Positions 46,000-54,694 are shown, counted from the first letter of the stretch. The stretch: 55,394 nucleotides of DNA from Amycolatopsis dendrobii (GCF_014145675.1 NZ_JACGZW010000028.1:1-55394), one strand, 5' to 3'. The notes: a model not told the origin generated them from the sequence alone. A program made the numbers and translations.

Positions 46000-46470
46000 T
46001 CGGTTCTGCGCGTGGGACTGCGCCGGCCACCGGCGAGGTCGTCAGATGAGGCGATGCGTGGGCGGGTGGCGGGCCCAGGTGAATCGCGTGCCGGTTTCAT
46101 GTGCGGGGCTGCGCGCTGATCGTTGGCGGGCCGATGGCGGTGTCGAGGGTGGGCTGCGCGCTGATCGTTGGCGAGCCGATGTGCGGGCGGATGGCGGGTC
46201 GAGGTGAGCGGAGTGCCGGTGTCGCGGGTGGGTGGCGCGCCGACCGTTGGCGGGCTGATGGCGGTGTCGAGGGTGGGTTGCGCGCTGATCGTTGGCGGGC
46301 TGATGTGCGGGCGGCTGGGAGGCGAGGTGAGCCGCGTGCCGGTTTCGTGCGGGGTTCTGCGTGCCGGCCACCGGCGAGGTCGTCGGCTCAGCTGATGCGT
46401 GCGCGAGTGACGGGCCGAGGCGAGCCGAGCGTCCGTTTCGTGTTTGAGGCTGCGCGCCGATCCCCGGCGG
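46000..46470. repeat. Degenerate direct-repeat tract with no gene
   Basis: The 640-base gap before pimB' is filled by decayed repeats. Two 80-base copies (46111-46190 and 46235-46314, period 124) share GCGCGCTGATCGTTGGCG, GGTGTCGAGGGTGGG and GCTGATCGTTGGCG. Flanking pieces with GGCCACCGGCGAGGTCGTC occur near 46029 and 46371. An open frame on the minus strand through this tract simply reflects the repeats (Pro/Arg/Thr-rich, no start or ribosome site). Confidence 0.7.
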
Positions 46471-46565
46471 CCGCGGTCAAGAGCCAGCCGGAGCCGGGCA
46501 CCCGGCAAGACGTTCCCGCTTCACCGGGCCGGTGCCGGGCAACTGCTCGTCGGTAGCCTGCGGGG

Positions 46566-47723
46566 GTGCTGAGGACCCTGCTCGTGACGAACGACTTCCC
46601 GCCGCGCCCCGGGGGCATCCAGAATTACCTCAATTCGCTGGCCACCCGGCTGCCCGCGGACGACCTCGTCGTCTACGCGCCTTCCTGGGAGCGCAGCAGC
46701 GGCTCGCACGTCCAATTCGACGCGGCCGCGCCCTTTGAAGTGGTGCGTCATCCGACGTCGCTGATGCTCCCCACGCCGGACGTCCTGCGGCGTGCGAAGC
46801 AGATCATGCGTGCCCGCGACTGCGAGGCCGTCTGGTTCGGCGCGGCCGCTCCGCTCGCGCTGCTGGGGCACCCGCTGCGGCAGGCAGGCGCGCGCCGGAT
46901 CGTCGCGTCCACGCACGGGCACGAAGTCGGCTGGTCGATGCTGCCCGCGTCGCGGCAAGCGTTGCGGCGTATCGGCGAGACGGTGGACGTCGTCACGTAC
47001 GTCAGCAAGTACACGCGCAATCGGTTCGCCGCCGCGTTCGGGCGGCATGCTGGGCTGGAAATGCTGCCGAGCGGCGTCGACACCACGGTTTTCGCGCCGG
47101 ATCCGGCTGGGCGGGAGGAAATCCGTGCTCGGCATGGGCTTGGCGACCGGCCGACCGTCGTGTGCGTTTCGCGGCTCGTTCCGCGCAAGGGGCAGGACAT
47201 GCTGATCTCCGCGTTGCCCGCGATCCGCGAGCGGGTGCCCGGCGCGGCGTTGCTGCTTGTCGGCGGCGGTCCGTATCGCAAGCGTCTTGCTCAGCTGGCC
47301 GAGGCGCTCGATGTCGCCGGCGACGTGGTCTTCACCGGCTCGGTCCCGTGGGAGGAACTGCCCGCGCACTACAACGCGGGCGACGTCTTCGCGATGCCTG
47401 CCCGCACGCGCGGCAAGGGGCTCGACGTGGAAGGGCTCGGCATCGTCTACCTGGAGGCGTCCGCGACCGGGCTGCCGGTGGTCGCGGGGACGTCCGGCGG
47501 GGCGCCGGAAGCGGTGCTGGACGAGGTGACCGGGCACGTGGTCGACGGCCGCGACGCTGGCCAGCTCGCCGAAACCTTGGCGGCGCTGCTGTCCGACCCG
47601 GTCCGCGCCCGCAGGATGGGCGAGGCGGGCCGTTCCTGGGTCGCCGAGAACTGGCGCTGGGACACGATGGCGCAGCGCCTCTCGACGCTCCTGGACGGCG
47701 ATCCGGTGGCGGCGGTGCGCTGA
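46566..47723 (+). CDS. pimB': GDP-mannose-dependent mannosyltransferase PimB'
   Basis: A 385-residue GT-B glycosyltransferase (GT4). The N-terminal VTNDFPPRPGGIQNYL, the middle ASTHGHEVGWSMLPA and LPSGVDTTVFAPDP, and the C-terminal VSRLVPRKGQDMLI and donor-site EGLGIVYLEASATGLPVV match PimB'. It adds the second mannose to phosphatidylinositol monomannoside at the membrane. The gene in mycobacteria is recalled at the same position (Rv2188c). GTG 46566 was chosen. It is convergent with the uridine-kinase-like gene, six bases apart. Confidence 0.92.
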   Translation: MLRTLLVTNDFPPRPGGIQNYLNSLATRLPADDLVVYAPSWERSSGSHVQFDAAAPFEVVRHPTSLMLPTPDVLRRAKQIMRARDCEAVWFGAAAPLALLGHPLRQAGARRIVASTHGHEVGWSMLPASRQALRRIGETVDVVTYVSKYTRNRFAAAFGRHAGLEMLPSGVDTTVFAPDPAGREEIRARHGLGDRPTVVCVSRLVPRKGQDMLISALPAIRERVPGAALLLVGGGPYRKRLAQLAEALDVAGDVVFTGSVPWEELPAHYNAGDVFAMPARTRGKGLDVEGLGIVYLEASATGLPVVAGTSGGAPEAVLDEVTGHVVDGRDAGQLAETLAALLSDPVRARRMGEAGRSWVAENWRWDTMAQRLSTLLDGDPVAAVR

Positions 47724-47729
47724 CGCGGC

Positions 47730-48362
47730 TCAGGGTTCGTAGATCGCCGGGTGGCGCGGGTCGTCCACGCGGACCACGACGTCCGCGAGGGCGCTCGGAT
47801 CGACTTCGTTTTCGTAGCGTTCGTAGGCGGGCAGCGCCCATTCGTCGGGCACTCGGCGGCGCAGTGCACCCGGCGAAAGCCACAAATGCACCACGAAATC
47901 GAACGCCAATCCCGCGCCGAGCAAGAACTCCCCGTCGACCAGGACGACGCCTCGGTCCGGGACCGGGACGCGCGGCAACCTGGTCGCGCGGTCGCGTTCG
48001 GCGTCCCACAGCGCGGGCAGCACTTCGCCGCTTCCGTCGTCGGCGAGCGGGTCCAGCACTTCCCGGCGCAGACCGCCTAAATCGAGCCAATCGGTATACC
48101 GTGCGTCCGGATTCTGTTTCCCGTGCTCGAAACGGAGTGACGCTGGTCGCAAAAAACCGGCGGCGGGCACGTGCAGCGCGGCTCGGCCGAGCAGCTTCAG
48201 CGGGTCGGTCAACGCCTCCGCGAGCGGGCCGGTTCCGGCCGCTCCGTCGATGGCGACGGCGATTCGCCTGCGGTGGGTGAGCGCGTCGACGCGCTCGGTC
48301 AGCTCGGCGGCGAGGGCGTCGGGGGAGATGGGGCGGTAGCGCACGATCGCATGATCCCGCAC
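47730..48362 (-). CDS. Uridine kinase-like protein without the P-loop lysine
   Basis: A 210-residue protein of the uridine kinase-like P-loop family. In place of the normal G-x4-GK[ST] loop it has IDGAAGTGPLAEA: the lysine and Ser/Thr are absent. The Asp of the DDFHRP motif is also missing (VPAAGFLRPASLRFEHG). Other family parts remain, such as DARYTDWLDLGGLRREVLDP and VVLVDGEFLLG. It is therefore probably not an active kinase and may be a pseudo-enzyme. The GTG at 48362 is used; GTG 48344 is possible. Confidence 0.78.
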   Translation of the reverse strand: MRDHAIVRYRPISPDALAAELTERVDALTHRRRIAVAIDGAAGTGPLAEALTDPLKLLGRAALHVPAAGFLRPASLRFEHGKQNPDARYTDWLDLGGLRREVLDPLADDGSGEVLPALWDAERDRATRLPRVPVPDRGVVLVDGEFLLGAGLAFDFVVHLWLSPGALRRRVPDEWALPAYERYENEVDPSALADVVVRVDDPRHPAIYEP

Positions 48363-48397
48363 CGGTTTCCGTCGGTCCCCGATGCCATGATGGCGGC

Positions 48398-48805
48398 ATG
48401 GCCAACGAGGAGGGCAAGACCGGGCGGAGTCGTTGGGAGACAGCCGTTTCCCGCACGATGCCGTACCCGGGCAGCCGGGTGTGGGAGTTCCTGCTGGGGG
48501 ACGGCGTGGAGATCTGGCTCGGCCCCGGAGTCGACCTGCCGCGCGAACGCGGGGCCGGATACGAGACCGAACACGGCACGACCGGCGAAATCCGCAGCTA
48601 TTCCGACGACCGCTTGCGGCTTACCTGGCGTCCGACGGACTGGGATCACGATTCCTTGCTGGAACTCGAGGTCGCGGATCTCGGCAAGCGCAGCACGCTG
48701 AAGATCCGCCAGGAACAGCTCGCGGACGTGGCGGAAAAGGCCGAGCAGCGGGCATATTGGAAACAAGTGGTCGAGCGCGTCGAGGCGGCATTGGCCGAAC
48801 GCTGA
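48398..48805 (+). CDS. SRPBCC-like small protein
   Basis: A 135-residue soluble protein with MPYPGSRVWEFLLGDGVEIW at the start of the core, then LRLTWRPTDWDHDSLLELEV, a pattern like the activator of Hsp90/START superfamily (SRPBCC). The C-terminal helix runs AEKAEQRAYWKQVVERVEAA. These proteins bind hydrophobic ligands; here the ligand is unknown. ATG 48398 is followed by a charged segment. The P450 gene starts 24 bases downstream, so they may be coupled, but this is inference. Confidence 0.72.
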   Translation: MANEEGKTGRSRWETAVSRTMPYPGSRVWEFLLGDGVEIWLGPGVDLPRERGAGYETEHGTTGEIRSYSDDRLRLTWRPTDWDHDSLLELEVADLGKRSTLKIRQEQLADVAEKAEQRAYWKQVVERVEAALAER

Positions 48806-48829
48806 CCGAACTGCTCAGGGGGACTCGCA

Positions 48830-50059
48830 GTGAGCGTCGACGAACATGCCGAGGAACTTCCTTTCGCGGACGAGGAATTCTGGCAGAACACGCACGAATG
48901 GCTGGCGCGGCGGCGCGAATCCGGTGCGGTGTGCCCGATCACCGCCCGCCGCGGCATCCCGTCCTACCTGGTCAGCGGATACGAGCAAGCGCGCGAGCTG
49001 CTCAACGATCCTCGGGTCAGCAAGGACAGCGGCGACGTGCAGCGGGTGTACGCGGCGAAGGTCGGCCAGGACGTCCAGGTGCCGGACTTCGGCAATCTGC
49101 TCACCCGGCACATGCTCAACAGCGATCCGCCCGCCCACACCCGGCTGCGCAAGCTGGTGAACAAGGCGTTCACCGCCCGCACCGTCGCCCGGTTGCGGCC
49201 GCGGATCCAGGAGATCGCCGATGCGCTGCTCGACGAGATGGCCGGGCACGAGCAGGTCGACCTGGTGCAGGCGTTCGCCGAGCCGTTGCCGATCACCGTG
49301 ATCTGCGAGCTGCTCGGCGTGCGCGTCGAGGACCGCAGCGAGTTCACTGCCTGGTCGCACATGCTGCTGTCGTTCTCCGAGGACCCGGAGGCCCAGGCCG
49401 TGGCGGCGCGCGAGATGCAGGAGTACCTGCAGCAACTGGTCGAGAGCAAGCGCGCCGAACCCGCCGAAGACCTGCTGTCGGACCTCGTGCACGCCAGCGA
49501 CGAAGGCGATTCGCTCGACGAAGACGAACTGATCTCGATGGCGTTCCTGCTGCTGGTCGCCGGGCATGAAACGACGGTCAACCTGATCGCCAACGCCACG
49601 TTCGCGTTGCTGCGCGAGCCCGAACAGGCGGAGAAACTGCGTGCCGACCCGAGCTTGCTGCCGGGTGCGGTCGAGGAGTTCCTCCGGTTCGACGGGCCGA
49701 TCAATTTCGCGACGCTGCGCTACACGGTCGAGGAGATCGAGGCGGGCGGCGTCACCGTGCCGAACGACGAGTTCCTGCAGATCTCGCTGCTGTCGGCCAA
49801 CCGCGACCCGGAGAAGTTCCCCGACCCGGACAAGCTCGACGTCACGCGCCCGCCCGGCGGGCACCTCGCGTTCGGGCACGGCATCCACTACTGCGTCGGC
49901 GCGCCGCTGGCCCGGCTGGAGGCGCAGATCGCGCTGGGTTCGCTGCTGGCGCGGTTCCCGGAGCTGAGCTTGGCCGTGCCCGTCGAGAGGATCGTCTACC
50001 GGCCGAGTTCGCTGGTGCACGGCGTGCTGGCGCTGCCGGTGCGGACGAAGGGGGCGTAG
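48830..50059 (+). CDS. Cytochrome P450 (CYP107-like)
   Basis: A 409-residue P450. The I-helix is LLLVAGHETTVNLIANA, the ExxR motif is EEFLR near GAVEEFLRFDGP, and the heme-binding loop FGHGIHYCVG carries the axial Cys355. It needs ferredoxin and a reductase, not encoded here. CYP107-type P450s act in secondary metabolism and, in Bacillus BioI, in breaking acyl chains for biotin. bioA lies 45 bases downstream, so a biotin role is possible but unproven. Start GTG 48830 has CAGGGGG upstream. Confidence 0.9.
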   Translation: MSVDEHAEELPFADEEFWQNTHEWLARRRESGAVCPITARRGIPSYLVSGYEQARELLNDPRVSKDSGDVQRVYAAKVGQDVQVPDFGNLLTRHMLNSDPPAHTRLRKLVNKAFTARTVARLRPRIQEIADALLDEMAGHEQVDLVQAFAEPLPITVICELLGVRVEDRSEFTAWSHMLLSFSEDPEAQAVAAREMQEYLQQLVESKRAEPAEDLLSDLVHASDEGDSLDEDELISMAFLLLVAGHETTVNLIANATFALLREPEQAEKLRADPSLLPGAVEEFLRFDGPINFATLRYTVEEIEAGGVTVPNDEFLQISLLSANRDPEKFPDPDKLDVTRPPGGHLAFGHGIHYCVGAPLARLEAQIALGSLLARFPELSLAVPVERIVYRPSSLVHGVLALPVRTKGA

Positions 50060-50104
50060 CGGCTGTCACTGCGGTTCCGCCCGCTGCCCGGTTAGGGTCG
50101 GTGG

Positions 50105-51391
50105 GTGGAACCCAGTGCTGCCGATCTCCTCGCCCTCGACGCCGCGCACGTGTGGCATCCCTACGCGCCGATGCCGGGCCGGGTGCCGCCCTTGCTCGTG
50201 GAAGAGGCGAGCGGGGTGCGGCTGAAGCTCGCCGACGGACGGGAACTGGTCGACGGCATGTCGTCCTGGTGGGCCGCGGTGCACGGCTATCGGAACCCGG
50301 TGCTCGACGCCGCGTTGCGGGAGCAGGCCGGGCGGATGAGCCACGTGATGTTCGGCGGGCTCACCCACGAACCGGCGATCATGCTCGCGAAGACCCTCGT
50401 CGAGATGACGCCGGACGGGCTCGAGCACGTGTTCCTGTGCGATTCCGGCTCGGTTTCGGTCGAGGTCGCGGTGAAAATGTGCTTGCAGTACCAGCGTTCC
50501 CGCGGGCTGCCCGGCAAGCATCGGCTGCTGACCTGGCGCGGCGGCTACCACGGCGACACGTTCACGCCGATGAGCGTCTGCGATCCCGACGGCGGCATGC
50601 ATTCGCTGTGGCGCGGAGTGCTGCCGGAACAGGTTTTCGTGCCGGCCCCGCCGTCCGGTTTCGGCACCCCGGTCGATCAGTCCTATGTGGACGAATTGGC
50701 GAAGGCGATCGAGCAGCACGCGGACGAACTGGCCGCGGTGATCGTGGAACCGGTGGTGCAGGGCGCGGGCGGCATGCGGTTTCACCATCCCGGTTACCTG
50801 CGCGCGCTGCGCGAGCTGACTCGGGAACACGACGTATTGCTTGTTTTCGATGAGATCGCGACCGGATTCGGCCGTACGGGAAGGCTTTTCGCGGCGGAGC
50901 ACGCTGGCGTGACGCCCGACGTGCTGTGTGTCGGCAAGGCGCTCACCGGCGGCTACCTCACGATGGCCGCCGCGTTGTGCACGCCCGAAATCGCCGACGG
51001 CATCACGCGCGGCGAGCTTCCGGTGCTCGCGCACGGGCCGACGTTCATGGGGAATCCGCTCGCTTCGGCGGTCGCCAACGCCTCGCTCGGGTTGCTGGCC
51101 GACGGCCAATGGCAGACCGACGTCGCGCGGATCGAAACCGCGCTGCGCCAAGGACTTGCACCGGCCCGGGAGCTGCCGCACGTCGTGGACGTGCGGGTGC
51201 TGGGTGCGATCGGCGTGCTGCAGCTCGATCACGAGGTGGACATGGGCGTCGCGACCGAAGTGGTGACCGCGGAAGGCGCGTGGCTGCGGCCGTTCCGGGA
51301 TCTGATCTACGCGATGCCCCCGTACGTCAGCACCGACGCGGACCTGGCGGTGATCACCTCGGCGATGTCGGCCGCGGCGGCGAAGGCCTGA
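50105..51391 (+). CDS. bioA: Adenosylmethionine-8-amino-7-oxononanoate aminotransferase
   Basis: A 428-residue class III PLP aminotransferase that makes 7,8-diaminopelargonic acid with S-adenosylmethionine as amino donor. The N terminus HVWHPYAPMP, the SSWWAAVHGY stretch and the PLP lysine near residue 278 in LCVGKALTGG are typical BioA. GTG 50105 is used (another GTG is at 50101, out of frame). BioF is not adjacent here. The next gene is the SulP-carbonic anhydrase after 140 bases. Confidence 0.95.
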   Translation: MEPSAADLLALDAAHVWHPYAPMPGRVPPLLVEEASGVRLKLADGRELVDGMSSWWAAVHGYRNPVLDAALREQAGRMSHVMFGGLTHEPAIMLAKTLVEMTPDGLEHVFLCDSGSVSVEVAVKMCLQYQRSRGLPGKHRLLTWRGGYHGDTFTPMSVCDPDGGMHSLWRGVLPEQVFVPAPPSGFGTPVDQSYVDELAKAIEQHADELAAVIVEPVVQGAGGMRFHHPGYLRALRELTREHDVLLVFDEIATGFGRTGRLFAAEHAGVTPDVLCVGKALTGGYLTMAAALCTPEIADGITRGELPVLAHGPTFMGNPLASAVANASLGLLADGQWQTDVARIETALRQGLAPARELPHVVDVRVLGAIGVLQLDHEVDMGVATEVVTAEGAWLRPFRDLIYAMPPYVSTDADLAVITSAMSAAAAKA

Positions 51392-51398
51392 GGTTACT

Positions 51399-51489
51399 TC
51401 GGGTTTTGCGTGGCTGCCCGTAGTGGATCTTGCCGGGTCACGCAACCCGATCGTGGGTTATTCGATAAAGATCCACTCCATAGAGTGGG
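51399..51489 (+). promoter_or_regulatory. Dense overlapping inverted repeats upstream of the SulP gene
   Basis: The 140-base gap before the SulP gene holds: arm A TCGGGTTTTGCGTG (51399-51412) with CACGCAACCCGA (51439-51450), two bases bulged; arm B AGTGGATCTT (51422-51431) with AAGATCCACT (51468-51477); and C CCACTC-CATA-GAGTGG (51474-51489). AACCC (51444-51448) can also pair with GGGTT (51455-51459) or, one base on, CGGGT. The arms of A and B interlace like a pseudoknot, while B and C compete. Could be RNA or a cluster of protein sites. Confidence 0.5.
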
Positions 51490-51531
51490 ACATAGCGGAC
51501 ATTTCACAGGAACATCGGTTTCCTGGTCAGC

Positions 51532-53706
51532 ATGAGACGACTTGCCGTGCTTCGCCACGACGTGCCCGCCTCGCTCGTGGTATTCCTCGTCGCGGTCCCG
51601 CTTTCGCTCGGGATCGCCCTAGCGTCCGGCGCGCCGATCGTCGCCGGGCTGATCGCCGCTGTCGTCGGAGGTGTGGTCGCCGGCGCTCTCGGCGGCTCTC
51701 CGCTGCAGGTCAGCGGGCCCGCCGCCGGGCTGACCGTGCTGATGGCGGAGACGATCTCCACCTTCGGCTGGGCGGTCACCTGCCTGATCACCGTCCTCGC
51801 CGGGGCGCTGCAGATCCTGTTCGGCCTGAGCCGCGTCGCGCGGGCCGCGCTGGCTATCTCGCCGGCGATCGTGCACGGGATGCTCGCCGGGATCGGCGTC
51901 ACGATCGTGCTCGGCCAATTGCACGTGCTGTTCGGCGGAAAGGCGCAGAGTTCGGCGCTGGAGAACATCGCCCAGCTGCCCGCGCAGATCGCCGCGCACC
52001 ACGACGCCGCCGCCCTGATCGGCATCCTGACCCTCGCCATCCTGCTGGTCTGGCCCAAGCTTCCCGCGGCGGTGCGGAAAATCCCCGGACCGCTGGCGGC
52101 CATCGCGGTCGCGACGGCAGTGTCCCTGGTCGCCGGAATGACGCTGCCGCGCGTCGAACTGCCCGGCGACCTGCTGCAAATCCGCTTCACACCGCAGCTG
52201 CCGGACGGCGGATGGGGCCAGGTCGCGGTCGCGGTGATCACGATCGCGCTGATCGCCAGCGTCGAGAGCCTGCTGTCGGCGGTCGCGGTCGACAAACTGC
52301 AGAACGGCCCGCGCGCCAACCTGAACCGCGAGCTGATCGGTCAGGGCGCGGCGAACATGGTGTCCGGCGCGCTCGGCGGACTGCCGGTCACCGGCGTGAT
52401 CGTGCGCAGTTCCACCAACGTCGCGGCCGGGGCGCGCACGCGGGCGTCGGCGATCCTGCACGGCGTGTGGGTGCTGGTGTTCGTGGTCGCGCTCGCCGGG
52501 GTGCTGAAGTCGATTCCGCTGGCCGCGCTGGCCGGGCTGCTCGTGCACGTCGGCGCGAAGCTGGTGAATCCCGGTCATCTGCGGCAGGTGCTGCGCCACG
52601 GCGATCTGCCGCTCTACCTGGTGACTGTCGCCGGGGTGGTCGTGTTCGACCTGCTGACCGGCGTGCTCGCCGGGATCGTGCTGGCCGTGCTGCTGATGTT
52701 GCGCCGGACCGTGTGGTCGGGCGTGCATGCCGAGCACCACGGCGGCGAATGGCGCGTGATCGTCGAAGGAGTGCTGACGTTCCTGTCCGTGCCGCGGCTG
52801 ACGAAGGTGCTCGGCACGATCCCGGCGGGCTCGAAGGTGACGCTGGAACTGGTCGCCGATTACCTCGACCACGCGGCGTTCGAGAGTCTTTCCGCCTGGC
52901 AGCAGGCGCACGAACGGACCGGCGGCACGGTGGTCGTCGACGAGATCGGGCATCCGTGGTTCGCGAAGGGCAAGGAAGGCCGCCCGACGCTCCGGCGCAC
53001 CGCCGCCGCCGGTGCGATGCCGAGGTGGCTGGCCCCGTGGTCGGCCTGGCAGGCGGTGGACGTGCGGGTGCCCGGGCAGCGCACGCACCGGGGCGCGACG
53101 GAGTTCCAGCGCCGGGCCGCGCCGCTGCTCAAGGACGTCCTCAGCGGGCTCGCGCACGCCCAGCAGCCGCACACGCTGTTCATCACGTGCGGTGATTCCC
53201 GGATCGTGCCGAACCTGATCACCACGTCCGGTCCGGGCGACCTGTTCACCATCCGCAACATCGGCAACCTGGTGCCGCCCGGGCAGGCCGATCCGTCGAC
53301 GAACGCGGCGATCGAATTCGCGGTCGGGGTGCTGGGGGTGCGGGAGATCGTGGTGTGCGGGCACTCCTCGTGCGGTGCGATGGGCGCGCTGGCCAGCGGC
53401 CCGCCCGTGGACACCGCGCTCGCGACCTGGCTGGTGCACGCCGAACCGAGCCGGAAGCGGGCGGGCGCGGTGACCCTCGGCGGGGAACGGCCGGAGCGCG
53501 AACCGGACCGGCTGGCGTTGCACAACGTCCTCCAGCAGCTGACGCATCTGCGGCAGTACCCGCTGGTGGCCGAGGCCGAAGCACGCGGCGAGCTGGCGCT
53601 GACCGGGCTGTACTTCGACGTGGGCGAGGCGCAGGTGTACCTCGCCGACCCGGCGAAGGGCGAGTTCGTGGCCGCGGGAGCGCCCGCGGCGGCCCCGGCC
53701 GGCTGA
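51532..53706 (+). CDS. SulP-type bicarbonate/sulfate transporter fused to beta-carbonic anhydrase
   Basis: A 724-residue fusion. The N-terminal 400 or more residues form the SulP permease (VPASLVVFLVAVPLSLGIAL, PLQVSGPAAGLTVLM), with no clear STAS domain. The C-terminal 230 residues are a beta-carbonic anhydrase with zinc ligands C553 in CGDSR, H611 and C614 in GHSSCGAMGAL, and the Asp/Arg dyad. A mycobacterial counterpart (Rv3273) is recalled. It probably imports bicarbonate or interconverts it with CO2. The position between bioA and bioD suggests a link to the CO2-using BioD step; that is inference. Confidence 0.9.
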   Translation: MRRLAVLRHDVPASLVVFLVAVPLSLGIALASGAPIVAGLIAAVVGGVVAGALGGSPLQVSGPAAGLTVLMAETISTFGWAVTCLITVLAGALQILFGLSRVARAALAISPAIVHGMLAGIGVTIVLGQLHVLFGGKAQSSALENIAQLPAQIAAHHDAAALIGILTLAILLVWPKLPAAVRKIPGPLAAIAVATAVSLVAGMTLPRVELPGDLLQIRFTPQLPDGGWGQVAVAVITIALIASVESLLSAVAVDKLQNGPRANLNRELIGQGAANMVSGALGGLPVTGVIVRSSTNVAAGARTRASAILHGVWVLVFVVALAGVLKSIPLAALAGLLVHVGAKLVNPGHLRQVLRHGDLPLYLVTVAGVVVFDLLTGVLAGIVLAVLLMLRRTVWSGVHAEHHGGEWRVIVEGVLTFLSVPRLTKVLGTIPAGSKVTLELVADYLDHAAFESLSAWQQAHERTGGTVVVDEIGHPWFAKGKEGRPTLRRTAAAGAMPRWLAPWSAWQAVDVRVPGQRTHRGATEFQRRAAPLLKDVLSGLAHAQQPHTLFITCGDSRIVPNLITTSGPGDLFTIRNIGNLVPPGQADPSTNAAIEFAVGVLGVREIVVCGHSSCGAMGALASGPPVDTALATWLVHAEPSRKRAGAVTLGGERPEREPDRLALHNVLQQLTHLRQYPLVAEAEARGELALTGLYFDVGEAQVYLADPAKGEFVAAGAPAAAPAG

Positions 53707-53712
53707 CCCGGG

Positions 53713-53744
53713 CCCTCGCGCGTGCCTCCGGGTGCGCGCGAGGG
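53713..53744 (+). terminator. Hairpin after the SulP gene
   Basis: CCCTCGCGCG (53713-53722) pairs with CGCGCGAGGG (53735-53744) around a 12-base loop, right after the stop. There is no T-tract. Confidence 0.55.
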
Positions 53745-53755
53745 AACCCCGAGTG

Positions 53756-53783
53756 TTGACATCGGGGAGCACGGCAATATCTT
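53756..53783 (+). promoter_or_regulatory. Likely promoter for a leaderless bioD mRNA
   Basis: TTGACA (53756-53761) is followed after 16 bases by TATCTT (53778-53783). The bioD GTG starts at 53792, eight bases past the -10 end, about where transcription would begin. There is no good Shine-Dalgarno site. Start position is inference. Confidence 0.6.
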
Positions 53784-53791
53784 GATGGCTC

Positions 53792-54517
53792 GTGACGACG
53801 CTCGTGATGACCGGAACCGGGACCGACGTCGGCAAAACGGTCGCCACCGCGGCGATCGCGGCGCTGGCCCTCGCGCAGGGACAACGCGTCGCGGTGCTGA
53901 AGCCCGCGCAGACCGGCGTGCTCCCCGGCGAGGCAGGAGACCTCGCCGAGGTGGTGCGGCTGGCAGGCAAGGACCTGACGATCCGGGAGCTGCGGCGCTA
54001 TCCGGATCCGTTGTCGCCGGAAGCCGCTTCCCGGCGCTCCGGGCTCCCGACGGTCGGGCCCGGGGAGATCGCCGCCGCCGCCAGCGAACTGGACGCGGCG
54101 CACGACCTCACCCTGGTCGAAGGTGCGGGCGGGCTGCTGGTCCGGTTCGACCCGCAGGGGAGCACGCTGGCGGATGTCGCGTGGTCGCTGGGGGCGCCGG
54201 TGGTTCTCGTCGCGCAGGCCGGGCTGGGGACGCTCAACACGACCGCGTTGACCGCTGAGGTGGCCACTCGGCGCGGGTTGAATGTCGTGGGCGTGATTAT
54301 CGGGTCCTGGCCTGCTGATCCTGATCTGGCCGCGCTGGAGAACCTGCGGGATCTGCCGGTCGCCGGTGGCGCACCTTTGCTGGGGGTTCTTCCCGCGGGC
54401 CTGGGCGCGGCGGACCGGGAGACCTTCGCCGAGCAGGCGCGGCAGGGGTTGTCGCCGTGGTTCGGCGGGGAGTTCGATCCGGAGGCGTTCACCGCCGCTG
54501 CCTCCGCGCAGAACTAG
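53792..54517 (+). CDS. bioD: Dethiobiotin synthetase
   Basis: A 241-residue ATP-dependent enzyme that uses CO2 to close the ureido ring of dethiobiotin. The P-loop TGTGTDVGKTVATAA is at the N terminus, KPAQTG carries the lysine, and VEGAGGLLV gives the substrate-binding segment. GTG 53792 is just downstream of a TTGACA/TATCTT promoter, which suggests a leaderless message. The SulP-carbonic anhydrase is upstream and DUF2567 downstream. bioB and bioF are not in the window. Confidence 0.95.
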   Translation: MTTLVMTGTGTDVGKTVATAAIAALALAQGQRVAVLKPAQTGVLPGEAGDLAEVVRLAGKDLTIRELRRYPDPLSPEAASRRSGLPTVGPGEIAAAASELDAAHDLTLVEGAGGLLVRFDPQGSTLADVAWSLGAPVVLVAQAGLGTLNTTALTAEVATRRGLNVVGVIIGSWPADPDLAALENLRDLPVAGGAPLLGVLPAGLGAADRETFAEQARQGLSPWFGGEFDPEAFTAAASAQN

Positions 54518-54527
54518 GACGGCAAAT

Positions 54528-54598
54528 CGCCCCGGTTTCCGTGCTGGGCGATCCGATCGGCCCCGGATCGGGGCGGAAGAAACCGGGGCGTTTTCTTT
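54528..54598 (+). terminator. Rho-independent terminator after bioD
   Basis: CGCCCCGGTTTC (54528-54539) pairs with GAAACCGGGGCG (54579-54590), with a smaller CGATCCG/CGGATCG helix inside, followed by TTTTCTTT. Strong and well placed 11 bases after the stop. Confidence 0.9.
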
Positions 54599-54694
54599 GC
54601 CGCGACGGAGTCGTGGCGAGCAAACGCTCGGCCACCGGTTACTCTCAGTCCCGCACACTCGCAGGGAACGCACGCGCAGGGAAGGGAGCCTCGG

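Noticed and set aside
46111..46314. CRISPR or repeat-protein gene in the direct-repeat tract
   Set aside because: Only two clear copies, no spacers, and the minus-strand open frame lacks a ribosome site and normal codon use.
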